Shown here: piece after piece, positions 19,686 to 28,113 of the stretch
Position numbering within the stretch: the stretch's first letter is position 1
Layout of the letters: each line of letters begins with the position of its first letter
Source: a virus
Virus record (IMG/VR): IMGVR_UViG_3300032241_002511
Span: 1 to 47,552 of that record
Strand: one strand, 5' to 3'
Length of the DNA: 47,552 nucleotides
The notes under the pieces: model-generated
What the model saw: only the letters and a program-made list of their open reading frames with translations
Databases searched by the model: none
What the model was told of the DNA's origin: nothing
Position numbers and translations under genes: made by a program

Positions 19686-20422
19686 TCGTTGAGACCCTCC
19701 AGCACAAATTTGTGCTCAAACCCACACTTCGAGCAAGTTTTATCTAGCTTCTGTCTAATTGTAGGTAAGGTTTTGAAAAAATTTAATATTAAATCATATT
19801 TTTCTGGTTCTAAGGAAAGAAGAAAATTTATCATTTCCTCTTCTGTTGCATCTTTAGAATAATAAACAGTTTCTTTGTCAAAGATAAAATCTATGCAAGA
19901 TGCAACTGATATAAATTCTTCATTCTCAGATTCTTCAGAATTATTTTGAATATTTGAAAGTTTTTGTATCATTTCGAATGTTGGGAGCCTCATTTTAACA
20001 CCAACATCATCAGTCAACATTATCTTTGAAATAAAATCCTCATTTACAATTGGAACTTCCAATAAATTTATTGATCCTTCGATTACCATCCCGCATTCTT
20101 TTTTCTCCTCGCCATCATTTCCGACCATATTCTTACATTTGAAGAAAACATCAATATTTTCTCCCATTGATCTAGCTCTGAAATTTAAAAATAATTTCTC
20201 AATATCAACTAACGGAAGTTCATCAACATTTATTGTTTCGTCTAGTATACAATTCTTTACGATTTGTTTTACAATTTTAATTACTTCATTTACATCATCT
20301 TGTTCAGTTGCCATAAGTAAAAGTTTTTGTTCTTTCACTAAAAAGGGTCTGAACTTCACTGGTTCTTTTTGCGAAAACAAATTTACTTCATATATTGGAG
20401 TCGATATTATAGGGAGTTTCAT
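19673..20422 (-). CDS. 26: Baseplate hub/tail assembly chaperone (T4 gp26-like)
   Basis: The 249-residue protein matches the T4_baseplate family (gp26-like): LPIISTPIYEV at the start, VKFRPFLVKEQKLLLMA, and IVKNCILDE. Cys pairs (FKCKN, ECG, and CSKCG near residue 232) may form a zinc site. Position directly before the tape measure, together with the slippery TTTTTTT at its 3' end, matches the G/GT arrangement of other tailed phages. It ends NDFFI. The start ATG lies 30 nt after the gp54 stop. Confidence 0.8.
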   Translation of the reverse strand: MKLPIISTPIYEVNLFSQKEPVKFRPFLVKEQKLLLMATEQDDVNEVIKIVKQIVKNCILDETINVDELPLVDIEKLFLNFRARSMGENIDVFFKCKNMVGNDGEEKKECGMVIEGSINLLEVPIVNEDFISKIMLTDDVGVKMRLPTFEMIQKLSNIQNNSEESENEEFISVASCIDFIFDKETVYYSKDATEEEMINFLLSLEPEKYDLILNFFKTLPTIRQKLDKTCSKCGFEHKFVLEGLNDFFI

Positions 20423-20452
20423 ATATACCTCATTAAAAATTAATCAAATTAT

Positions 20453-21412
20453 TTAAATCGAAGGAGGAGCAACTGATTGAGATTGATCAACATCTTCAAT
20501 ACCCCCAGAAACTCCTTTACTGGATAATGTTCCAGGCGCAACTGGTTTTACAATGTTAGCATCAGTCGTTGATGTTCTCCATTTTGTATATCCAAATGTG
20601 ATTGAAAGTTCATGCACACGATCATCTGCCCAATTCAGAGTCATTGGTCCTATGTTTATTGGGAATGCATCAAACATTGTAACTTTATAAATTGGAGTAT
20701 TGTCATTGGCGTACTGAGTCACTGTTATTGAAGTTGTTGTTTGTGGATTTCCAGCTGCATCTTGTGGATAGTTGACGAGACCAGATTGAAATGAGACCAA
20801 ACTATTTGCCCAATATTCAAAATATGCTCTTTCCTGCATTCCACCAAAACAATAAAAATTGAATGTGACAGGAGTAAATGTGGGATGGTGTGCAATTCTC
20901 TGCATGAATGCATAATGCCTAAATTCAAGAGGCGTGATAGTGACCCCAGGAAGTTCTGCTGCATTACATGCATATCTTAAACTAGAACTTTCTGAACTAA
21001 AATTATATCCTCCAGGTATTGCAGGAGCATTTAAAATGCATCTAGGGGATGGTATATCTACAAGATATCTACAAGTTCTTGCAAATTCTCTATTCAAATT
21101 CAATTCTGTGAATAGATTAGCAATGTTGGATATTGTGTCTGGAAATGCACCATCAATAATTGCCGAATCGTGTATTCCTGAACCAAATAAAGCACCAAGA
21201 AGAGAAGCTGCTGCGCCAGCAAGCGCAGGATTGTTTATCTTACTTGTCACAGAACTTATTAGACGACCTTCAGCACTATTCACAGCCTGTTGTATTAATG
21301 ATCCAGGCGTAGAGGCGCTGTTGATATTTGGAAGATAAGAAAATCCACCTGGTGGTAAACTACCTGCCCCCTCGACGCCAGTTACTCCGATTGAAGTTGG
21401 TGATACTGCCAT
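20453..21412 (-). CDS. 54: Baseplate tail-tube initiator (T4 gp54-like)
   Basis: The 319-residue protein matches gp54 in length (T4: 320). It has a gp19-like tube fold in its second half: LRYACNAAELPGVTITPLEF, then AHHPTFTPVTFNFYCFGG and HELSITFGYTKW. The N-terminal 110 residues are low-complexity (Gly/Ala/Ser) with a hydrophobic stretch. gp54 starts polymerisation of the tail tube on gp48. Its ATG overlaps the preceding stop by 1 nt (TAATG). Confidence 0.82.
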   Translation of the reverse strand: MAVSPTSIGVTGVEGAGSLPPGGFSYLPNINSASTPGSLIQQAVNSAEGRLISSVTSKINNPALAGAAASLLGALFGSGIHDSAIIDGAFPDTISNIANLFTELNLNREFARTCRYLVDIPSPRCILNAPAIPGGYNFSSESSSLRYACNAAELPGVTITPLEFRHYAFMQRIAHHPTFTPVTFNFYCFGGMQERAYFEYWANSLVSFQSGLVNYPQDAAGNPQTTTSITVTQYANDNTPIYKVTMFDAFPINIGPMTLNWADDRVHELSITFGYTKWRTSTTDANIVKPVAPGTLSSKGVSGGIEDVDQSQSVAPPSI

Positions 21413-21993
21413 TACATTGCCTTCTTAGATAGTCTGTGTACTTTGGTTGAAGTTGCGCCAACGAATTTTTCTGTTGGCATGAATATAGCAATTTCCCACT
21501 CATTGGGTGGAATCTCAAGCACTTTGGAACGAAGATGTGGATAAAGATATCTCTTGACGCATGGAGCAAATTCTTTAAATCTGCGCGCGCTATTTAATAT
21601 GTCATAGCTGATTCTGAGTTTTGTTGTCTCATCAAATTTTTTGTTATTCAATAAAACATAAAGCTTATCAAGAAGAATCATTCTTTGTTTATTGGAGATA
21701 TAGTGTAGATTGATTCCTAGAAATCCATCAGAATATCTCTCTATTGGAATGACCAAAGGAAATCTATCATAGAATGGTAATTCATCTTTCAACTTAGGAT
21801 CGTAGCAGTAGAAATACATCTTGCCTATTATTATTCTTTTTGCAAATACATTATCGGTATCTGAAAGAATTCTTTTGGAGTTCATCGTCAAAGTCTTTAG
21901 ATTTCTAGAAAGCCAATCTCTAGCTTTTTTGGTTCTGACTTGAAGATTCTCTTTGGCGAGATTATTTCTTATTGATTCTATTAGACTTTGCAT
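21412..21993 (-). CDS. Conserved T4-like morphogenesis protein, uncharacterised
   Basis: The 193-residue protein has MYFYCYDPKLKDELPFYDRFP, then VIPIERYSDGFLGINLHYI and RMILLDKLYVLL, strongly conserved-looking blocks. The C-terminus is basic with a KFVGATSTKVHRLSKK segment. In T4, gp4 neighbours are gp2 (DNA end protector) and gp53. This gene occupies a gp2-like position, but I cannot support homology with gp2. It is probably a virion or DNA-packaging factor. It overlaps gp4 and gp54 by 1 nt each. Confidence 0.6.
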   Translation of the reverse strand: MQSLIESIRNNLAKENLQVRTKKARDWLSRNLKTLTMNSKRILSDTDNVFAKRIIIGKMYFYCYDPKLKDELPFYDRFPLVIPIERYSDGFLGINLHYISNKQRMILLDKLYVLLNNKKFDETTKLRISYDILNSARRFKEFAPCVKRYLYPHLRSKVLEIPPNEWEIAIFMPTEKFVGATSTKVHRLSKKAM

Positions 21994-22430
21994 TATTTTA
22001 TGTTTAGCTCTTTTTCGGTGATAATCTTAAAATTCCAACCTCTATCTTCACAAAATTCTCTGGCTGCTTTCCATTTAGCCTCATTTATTCCCCAAGTCGC
22101 AATTTCATTAATAATTCTTTTTGTTGCTCTGTTTGCTTTTTGAGGAGGCTTAGTTTGCTTCTCAGGCTTTACCTCTATAACGAATCTTTGTGTCAAATTA
22201 TTTTTAGTTCTAATCTTAGCTACAAAGTCAGGAAAATATCTATGGTATTTATTGTCTATCGGAGATAAATAAGGTATCACTAGCTCTTCACTAGACCATT
22301 CTAATACGTTCTCATTAAGATCGAACCAATCCATTGTTTTTCTTTCCCATAAACTTCTATACCATATGTTGGTAACATCGCCAACATATTTTTTTGGATT
22401 TTTAGGAAAAAAACGACCCGAATATGCCAT
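21993..22430 (-). CDS. 4: Head completion nuclease-fold protein (T4 gp4-like)
   Basis: The start is the ATG at 22430 (MAYSGRFFPKN); an upstream in-frame TTG at 22442 is less likely. The 145-residue protein matches T4 gp4: AYSG.F.PKN..KY.GD..., YRS.WE, VIPY, YFPDF and IEVKPEKQTKPP. The E/D...D...ExK pattern is a PD-(D/E)XK TnsA-like nuclease core. gp4 completes filled heads and prepares tail joining. It is the first gene of the minus-strand cluster and has a candidate late promoter at 22460-22454. Confidence 0.9.
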   Translation of the reverse strand: MAYSGRFFPKNPKKYVGDVTNIWYRSLWERKTMDWFDLNENVLEWSSEELVIPYLSPIDNKYHRYFPDFVAKIRTKNNLTQRFVIEVKPEKQTKPPQKANRATKRIINEIATWGINEAKWKAAREFCEDRGWNFKIITEKELNIK

Positions 22431-22437
22431 ATAAATA
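22430..22437 (+). promoter_or_regulatory. T4-type late promoter (TATAAATA) for gp48 operon
   Basis: An exact TATAAATA octamer, the T4 late consensus, lies 44 nt before the gp48 ATG at 22482. It overlaps the gp4 start codon region on the opposite strand. Confidence 0.65.
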
Positions 22438-22453
22438 TCCAATAATTAACTAA

Positions 22454-22460
22454 TATTTAG
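22454..22460 (-). promoter_or_regulatory. Candidate late promoter (CTAAATA) for gp4 operon
   Basis: On the minus strand CTAAATA lies 23 nt before the gp4 ATG at 22430. It shares the core with plus-strand boxes at 1931 and 3588. Together with 22430-22437 it forms an interleaved divergent pair. Confidence 0.5.
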
Positions 22461-22481
22461 TTGTTCCAATAGGTAAAATTA

Positions 22482-23618
22482 ATGTCTGTATTATCATCAC
22501 TAGGATCTTCTGTTTTAGGAGCAGTACAGCAGGCTATAACTGATGCGAGCTCACCTAGCACTGGTCCAGCAACTACGATCGGTCTTACAAGTTTAGGTCA
22601 ACCGCAAATAAAAGCAGTTAATCCTCTGGCCACCTCTTCTGCAGAATTAAATTGTTTAAGTCCTGGTGCCACTTCAAATTATCAGATCTACAGATATCCG
22701 CAAGAACTTTTAGGAAATAGTGTAGAGAATCCTCCACATGCTGTAATGTTTTATATTGATGTTCCAGTAGCTTCTGGTTATGCGCCCACTTCATCTGCTA
22801 TTGGTGGCGCACCAATAGCTGTTCAGCAAAATGCGCAAGCCATTGCTAGTATGGCAGGAGACACATTGACTAATGTGCTACAACCCAAACTTTCAAGAAT
22901 ACAAACCGCTATAGCTCTTTATATGCCTGATACTATTGTTGCTGGATATTCTCATAATTGGGATCCAATAAGCTTAACAGAAGCATTAGGCGACTTAGGA
23001 AAATCTGCTATAACTATAGCTGGAGTAGCCAAAATATTCTCACAAATTAAGGGTTATACTGCAGAACAATTGGGAGCAAAATTTAAAACTGCTCCAATTA
23101 ATACTCTAACTAACGTTCAACTAGAAGCATTGGGTTTAGGTATAGATAGAATAACTCAATCTGGTAATGCCGAAAATATTGCATTAAATAGAATCAGCCA
23201 AGCAATTAATCCCCAGGTTGAAATGATATACAAGGGAACTGATAACAGAAATTTTCTGTTTGAGTTTAAATTTCAACCAAGAAATGCTGTTGAAGCTTTT
23301 AACATACAAAAAATAATCCAAACATTTAAAATGTTTGCTGCACCAGAATTAATTGAGAATCAACAAGGAGGTTCTGCTTGGGGTAGATATTTTATAACTC
23401 CCGCTCAATTCGATATACAATTTATGTTTTCAAATAATGTTAATATAAATCTTCCAACAATATCTACTTGTGTTTTGCAAGACATTAAAGTGAATTATTC
23501 TCAAGCTGGACAATTTGCAACATTTAATGATGGTATGCCGATAGAAATTGGATTAGAGTTAAGATTTAAAGAAGTGGATATTATGTATCGACAGCTAATA
23601 CAGAAATACGGATACTAG
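22482..23618 (+). CDS. 48: Baseplate tail-tube cap (T4 gp48-like)
   Basis: The 378-residue protein matches gp48 in length (T4: 364) and features. YRYPQELLGN and HAVMFYIDVP come early, IALYMPDTIVAGYSHNWD mid-protein, and then the tube-fold part NRNFLFEFKFQPRNAVEAF, FKMFAAPEL and PAQFDIQFMF. gp48 caps the gp5-gp27 hub and supports the gp54 and gp19 tube. The N-terminus is Ser/Gly-rich. It opens the plus-strand structural operon, after the TATAAATA box. Confidence 0.85.
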   Translation: MSVLSSLGSSVLGAVQQAITDASSPSTGPATTIGLTSLGQPQIKAVNPLATSSAELNCLSPGATSNYQIYRYPQELLGNSVENPPHAVMFYIDVPVASGYAPTSSAIGGAPIAVQQNAQAIASMAGDTLTNVLQPKLSRIQTAIALYMPDTIVAGYSHNWDPISLTEALGDLGKSAITIAGVAKIFSQIKGYTAEQLGAKFKTAPINTLTNVQLEALGLGIDRITQSGNAENIALNRISQAINPQVEMIYKGTDNRNFLFEFKFQPRNAVEAFNIQKIIQTFKMFAAPELIENQQGGSAWGRYFITPAQFDIQFMFSNNVNINLPTISTCVLQDIKVNYSQAGQFATFNDGMPIEIGLELRFKEVDIMYRQLIQKYGY

Positions 23619-23619
23619 T

Positions 23620-24297
23620 ATGCAATACTTTCAAAACTTTCCACAAATACCATATACCTTCGATGGAAATCTACAAAATGCCTTTCTTGTGACTGATATA
23701 TTCACTCGAGTCAAATTTTTAGATAGTATATTGAATAATATTAATGTGTACTACGCATATACTATGCAGGATCAAGATACATTTGAAAGTATTGCATACA
23801 AATATTATGGGGATGCCAGCAGATATTGGATTATTCTTTTTGCTAATTTGATTTTAGATCCAAACTATCAGGCTCCACTAAACTATTCAGAATTTGAAAA
23901 TTACATAAACAGCAAATATGAATCTGCCGCAGCCGCACAATCACTATTAGATCATTATGAGAAAATAGTTAAAACTATTTCTCGTCCACCAGGATCTTTA
24001 CCGACGACGACTACGTCAGTTCTTTTTTATGCGAACACAACCTATTCAATTACTGATGATGTTTCTGGAGCAGTTATTACAAATTTACCAACAATTGAAC
24101 ATCCTACGTTGCAATTAACATCTCCTCCATCTGTGAATGTCGATGGCGTTTTAGTTTCGACTGACATAACGCTTTATGCAGTTTCTGCTTACGATACTGA
24201 ATTGAGAGCAAATGAATCTAAGAGAAATATACAACTGCCAAAAAAAGAATACGCCACATCAATAGAAAAACAACTTTTAGCATTATTACAACAATAA
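23620..24297 (+). CDS. 53: Baseplate wedge protein (T4 gp53-like)
   Basis: Of 225 residues, the N-terminal half matches gp53. VTDIFTRVKFLDSI leads to YAYTMQDQDTFESIAYKYYG, then DASRYWIILFANLILDPNY, the conserved wedge and LysM-like segment. gp53 clamps adjacent wedges around the hub. The C-terminal half is extended relative to the T4 core and contains a beta-rich domain. It lies 1 nt after gp48 and 1 nt before gp27. Confidence 0.87.
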   Translation: MQYFQNFPQIPYTFDGNLQNAFLVTDIFTRVKFLDSILNNINVYYAYTMQDQDTFESIAYKYYGDASRYWIILFANLILDPNYQAPLNYSEFENYINSKYESAAAAQSLLDHYEKIVKTISRPPGSLPTTTTSVLFYANTTYSITDDVSGAVITNLPTIEHPTLQLTSPPSVNVDGVLVSTDITLYAVSAYDTELRANESKRNIQLPKKEYATSIEKQLLALLQQ

Positions 24298-24298
24298 T

Positions 24299-25594
24299 AT
24301 GTCTACAAATATACAACAGGTAACAGACCATCAAATAATTTGTCAAATTATCACAAGCGATAATCAATTAGTTGATGTTTCTGACCAAGTCATGCATTTA
24401 AATTTCTATGAGAGTATTTTTAGTCCGTGTGTCACAGGCGATATTGTTTTTGGCGATGGTTTAAGCCTTTCTACAGTATTTGGATTTCAAGGAAATGAAA
24501 TAGTTTATCTCTATCTAGATAAACCATCAGATCCGCCAAATCCTATTAAAAAATACTTTAGACTCTACAAATCTTCCAACAGAACTGCGGAATCCCAGTC
24601 TATACAAAATTATAAATTAAATTTTTGTTCGGAGGAATTGATACTTTCTTCGCAATTCTATGTAAGAAAATCTTATCGAGGAACAACCATTGATAAGATA
24701 ATTCTAGATATTTTGAATAGTTATTTAAAAGTAGATTCCAGTAAAATTGATTCTAATAATTTTGAAAAGCCTAGCGCAAGTGATAGTTTTATTGTTCCTA
24801 GAATGCGACCTCTAGAAGCCATTTTATGGTTAGCATCTAGAGCATATGGGAACAATAGAAATAATTATTTCTTTTTTGAGAATAGAGACGGATTTAATTT
24901 TGTTTCTTATGAAAAATTAATCTCTGCAAAACCATATAATACTTATTTTTGGCAACCAAATACTACTGTTGACCCGTCCACTAATATATTTTCGATTTAC
25001 TATATGAATACTGATGATTATGATATATTGAATAGTAATAGATATGGTCAATTTGCTTCTACTTTGTATACTTTTGATATTTTGACTAGGCAATACAATA
25101 ATACTTCTATCAACGGCACACAATATACTGCTCCAAATAGATTATTGAATCCACATTTACCTCAAAATCTTGCGAAAAATAGATTAGCAAATACATTATA
25201 TCAATCTATTGATTCTTATGTTAAATTTATAGCTATAACTGATTCTGATAAAAATGTTAATCCACTAAATCCTCAGAATTGGGTTTTATATGATTCGATG
25301 AAGTTAGCTCAATTACAATTAGGAACAAAAATACAAATCGTGATTCCTAGTGATTTTAATATAAAATCAGGAATGGTAGTTAATTTAAATTTACCGCTGA
25401 TGGTTCCACAGAGCGAGGGAAAGGAAGAACAATTTGATAGATATAGAACTGCTAAGTTTTTAGTGACTCATGTCAAACATGGAATAAGCGGAGACATTTC
25501 TTCCACGACATTAGAACTCGTATCAGATTCTTTAGATAAACAGCCACCAATTGCATCTAATTCTGGAGTTATACAAAAGGCGATGAAATTATGA
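24299..25594 (+). CDS. 27: Baseplate hub protein (T4 gp27-like)
   Basis: The 431-residue protein fits gp27 (T4: 391). It contains DVSDQVMHLNFYESIFSPC, then the tube-domain strand pattern, IIDILNSYL and FIVPRMRPLEAILWLASRAYG. The last block is conserved in gp27 and gpD-like hubs. It binds gp5 and forms the torus under the tube. Its stop overlaps the gp5 start by 4 nt, as expected for stoichiometric partners. Confidence 0.85.
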   Translation: MSTNIQQVTDHQIICQIITSDNQLVDVSDQVMHLNFYESIFSPCVTGDIVFGDGLSLSTVFGFQGNEIVYLYLDKPSDPPNPIKKYFRLYKSSNRTAESQSIQNYKLNFCSEELILSSQFYVRKSYRGTTIDKIILDILNSYLKVDSSKIDSNNFEKPSASDSFIVPRMRPLEAILWLASRAYGNNRNNYFFFENRDGFNFVSYEKLISAKPYNTYFWQPNTTVDPSTNIFSIYYMNTDDYDILNSNRYGQFASTLYTFDILTRQYNNTSINGTQYTAPNRLLNPHLPQNLAKNRLANTLYQSIDSYVKFIAITDSDKNVNPLNPQNWVLYDSMKLAQLQLGTKIQIVIPSDFNIKSGMVVNLNLPLMVPQSEGKEEQFDRYRTAKFLVTHVKHGISGDISSTTLELVSDSLDKQPPIASNSGVIQKAMKL

Positions 25595-26985
25595 TTGAAC
25601 AAAATTTCGCTGGCTTAGATAATTTTATTTGGTGGTTAGGTGTTGTTGAGAATCGTAATGATCCGATGGCATTGGGTCGCTGCCAAATAAGATTCTATGG
25701 ATTTCATAGCGATTCTTTAACTGATATTCCCAGCGCAGATCTTCCTTGGGCGTTGCCTGCACAATCTTTAAATGCGCACACTTTCTCCACTCCAAAAGAA
25801 TCTGATGTTGTGTTCGGTTTTTTTGCCGACGGAAAGAGCAAACAGATACCAATAATGATTGGAATTATTCCAGGATATCCGAGTACTCCAAATAACACTG
25901 GCGTTGGGTATAATGATTTAAGATCTGCTTCTGATTTGAACGCAGCGCCAAGACCACCAAAATCGAGAAAGTATAATACAGATGGAACTGGAATTATAAT
26001 TACAGAAAACACTAATACTAAAACATTAGCATACCCAAGAAGCTATCAACTTTTCAACACATCTATTAGTAGTCTAGCGACTAATTTAAATATTCCAGCA
26101 AATTCTGAAACTGTTGATGTGATGTTAGATAGAACTAAGAATTTGGATCTCAATGTTAATACTTCTATCGGCAAGACTTGGAGCGAGCCTGTAGCGCCAT
26201 ATAATCCAAAATATCCATATAACCAAGTTCTTGAGACGGAATCTGGTCATGTATTTGAGATGGATGATACTTTCAAAAATGAAAGAATTTCTATGATGCA
26301 TCGCACTGGAACTTTCTGGGAAATGTATCCAGATGGATGTAAAGTAGAGAAGGTAACAAAATCTAATTATAAAGTCGTGATGGCTGCTGAGTATATCCAT
26401 GTAATGGGAACCAAAAATGAAACGATAGATACAGACAATAATTATCAACTCGGTGCTAATTTAAATGTTTTAATTGGAAATAACAGTAATGTCATCATCG
26501 GCGGTGATTCTAATGTGAACATCAAAGGTAATAATAATGTTATCATTGGCGGCGATTGCACTGTTACTGTAACTGGAAATTGTACCATCGTCACCTCAGC
26601 TGACGCGCAAATCGTCAGTGCTGGCAATACATCGATACATGCAAGCGGAAACGTTGAGGTCACATCTCAAGGTACTGCTAACGTCAACTCGCAGACAGAC
26701 ATCAATTTACAAGCAGCTAATGCGATCAATATAGTTGCTAATAATGGATTATATCTCAGCGCACCAGCTACAGGAGATATTAATATACATGCGAATAATA
26801 ATATTTTGTTGACAACTGATCAAGCTTCTATTGGAGTTAATTCTCCAGGTGGGTTAAATATGACTCAGGGTGGTTTGCATACTCCAGAAAATTTGAGTTG
26901 TGGATTGGGAGCATCTGGTTCATGGCAAGATACAACAGGGCAAACTATTCAATGTATCAATGGAATTGTGACGAATATATTTTAA
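25591..26985 (+). CDS. 5: Baseplate central spike protein (T4 gp5-like, without lysozyme domain)
   Basis: Of 464 residues, 8-100 form an OB-fold (WWLGVVENRNDPMALGRCQIRFYG; LPWALPAQSL; VVFGFFADGKSKQ). The last part, about 284-440, is a triple-stranded beta-helix with VgrG/gp5C-like repeats (NVIIGGDSNVNIKGNNN; ASGNVEVTSQG). ETESGHVFEMDDT introduces the helix as in VgrG. The T4 lysozyme domain between these parts is absent. The spike should puncture the outer membrane. A downstream gene may supply the tip; no PAAR protein was recognised. Confidence 0.88.
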   Translation: MIEQNFAGLDNFIWWLGVVENRNDPMALGRCQIRFYGFHSDSLTDIPSADLPWALPAQSLNAHTFSTPKESDVVFGFFADGKSKQIPIMIGIIPGYPSTPNNTGVGYNDLRSASDLNAAPRPPKSRKYNTDGTGIIITENTNTKTLAYPRSYQLFNTSISSLATNLNIPANSETVDVMLDRTKNLDLNVNTSIGKTWSEPVAPYNPKYPYNQVLETESGHVFEMDDTFKNERISMMHRTGTFWEMYPDGCKVEKVTKSNYKVVMAAEYIHVMGTKNETIDTDNNYQLGANLNVLIGNNSNVIIGGDSNVNIKGNNNVIIGGDCTVTVTGNCTIVTSADAQIVSAGNTSIHASGNVEVTSQGTANVNSQTDINLQAANAINIVANNGLYLSAPATGDINIHANNNILLTTDQASIGVNSPGGLNMTQGGLHTPENLSCGLGASGSWQDTTGQTIQCINGIVTNIF

Positions 26986-26996
26986 AGGAGAATTAA

Positions 26997-27686
26997 ATGA
27001 GTATTGCCGCAGGTTCGGGTCCAATCAATGATGCACAATTAAACAGCATACTTGACCAATTAAATAAAATGAACAATGCTAGCTGTGATCAAATTATAAT
27101 GATACTTAAGCAGCATCTTCCAGGCGTTCAAGATTTAATTCAAAGCGTAATTAAACAGATTTCTTCTCTTGGTCCGTGGGCGGCATTGGCGAACGCACCA
27201 TCAATAAATCCAGCTAAAATCGTTAAATGGATAAAAAGTTTAATCACTTCCTTAATAACCCCACAATTGAAGGCTGCTATAAGTTATGCGATCGCATTAG
27301 CTAAATTAGCAATTAAAATAATTAAAATAATTGTGGCTGTAGCAAAACTAGCTCCAAAAATCATAAAGTGCGTCACAGCAACCATCGCTAAATTGACAAA
27401 CATTCAAAATTTAATTTCTAAGGTTCTTGGTCCAGCATTACAAAAAATAGCTCAGATGAAAGCTCGGATATTGAAGATAGAATCTGAAATAAAAAATATC
27501 AAGGTTAATGTGATAGACTCGTTCAAAAAGGAAATACAAGCCAATATAAGCAATGTTGCGATTACAAATACTATAACCCTTCCTAATTTTGGAACTAAAG
27601 TTTCTGCGCCACCACCTGCTCCGAAACCAGATATAACTTTGGGTACAGTAGATACGTCCAATTTACAGCTACCGAATTTCTCTTAA
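26997..27686 (+). CDS. Hydrophobic helical structural protein, uncharacterised
   Basis: The 229-residue protein has a strongly amphipathic and hydrophobic helical middle (about 75-135: SYAIALAKLAIKIIKIIVAVAKLAPKII split over helices) rich in Ile, Ala and Lys, followed by a coiled coil (about 140-175). Its C-terminus is Pro-rich (VSAPPPAPKPDI). An AAAGGAG ribosome site is present. It lies between gp5 and gp25, where cyanophage-type genomes carry small structural genes. It could be a spike-associated or injected protein. Confidence 0.55.
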   Translation: MSIAAGSGPINDAQLNSILDQLNKMNNASCDQIIMILKQHLPGVQDLIQSVIKQISSLGPWAALANAPSINPAKIVKWIKSLITSLITPQLKAAISYAIALAKLAIKIIKIIVAVAKLAPKIIKCVTATIAKLTNIQNLISKVLGPALQKIAQMKARILKIESEIKNIKVNVIDSFKKEIQANISNVAITNTITLPNFGTKVSAPPPAPKPDITLGTVDTSNLQLPNFS

Positions 27687-27705
27687 AATGAACTAAATAT
27701 ACGAA

Positions 27706-28113
27706 ATGGCAATAGTAAAATCAAATACAAGTACAACTGTGTACAGCGATTTTAATGTCAATTTTGACATTAATCCCATCACAGGCGATCTGCTTAAAGT
27801 CACAGGAGCTAGTTCTGTGATTCAAGCATTGATGAATTTGGTGCAGATAAACTATTATGAGAAGCCATTTCATCCAGAAATAGGATCTAACGTTCGAAAA
27901 TTATTGTTTGAGAATATAGACCCGATTGTTTCGAATGCTTTAGCTAAAGAGATTGAAGTTTTGGTTCAAAATTTCGAACCTAGAGTCAATATTCTTAGCG
28001 TTGTAGTTACGCCAGATTATGATAATAATGGTTATAATGTACAACTTACGGTGGAAATATTGTCGATTAACAATTCGTTCGTAGTAACATCATTTCTGCA
28101 AAGGCTAAGATAA
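27706..28113 (+). CDS. 25: Baseplate wedge protein (T4 gp25-like)
   Basis: The 135-residue protein (T4: 132) contains SDFNVNFDINPITGDLLK, then EKPFHPEIGSNVRKLLFE and FEPRVNI, the EPR motif of gp25. It also has KEIEVLVQNF. gp25 starts wedge-sheath contact and is present in all contractile systems. No strong Shine-Dalgarno is visible; an ACTAAATA box lies 6 nt upstream. gp6 follows at once (stop-start contact). Confidence 0.92.
   Translation: MAIVKSNTSTTVYSDFNVNFDINPITGDLLKVTGASSVIQALMNLVQINYYEKPFHPEIGSNVRKLLFENIDPIVSNALAKEIEVLVQNFEPRVNILSVVVTPDYDNNGYNVQLTVEILSINNSFVVTSFLQRLR

Noticed and set aside
27692-27699. ACTAAATA as a late promoter for gp25
   Set aside because: It lies 6 nt from the gp25 ATG; a start site would fall in the coding region unless gp25 begins later, which its N-terminus does not support.
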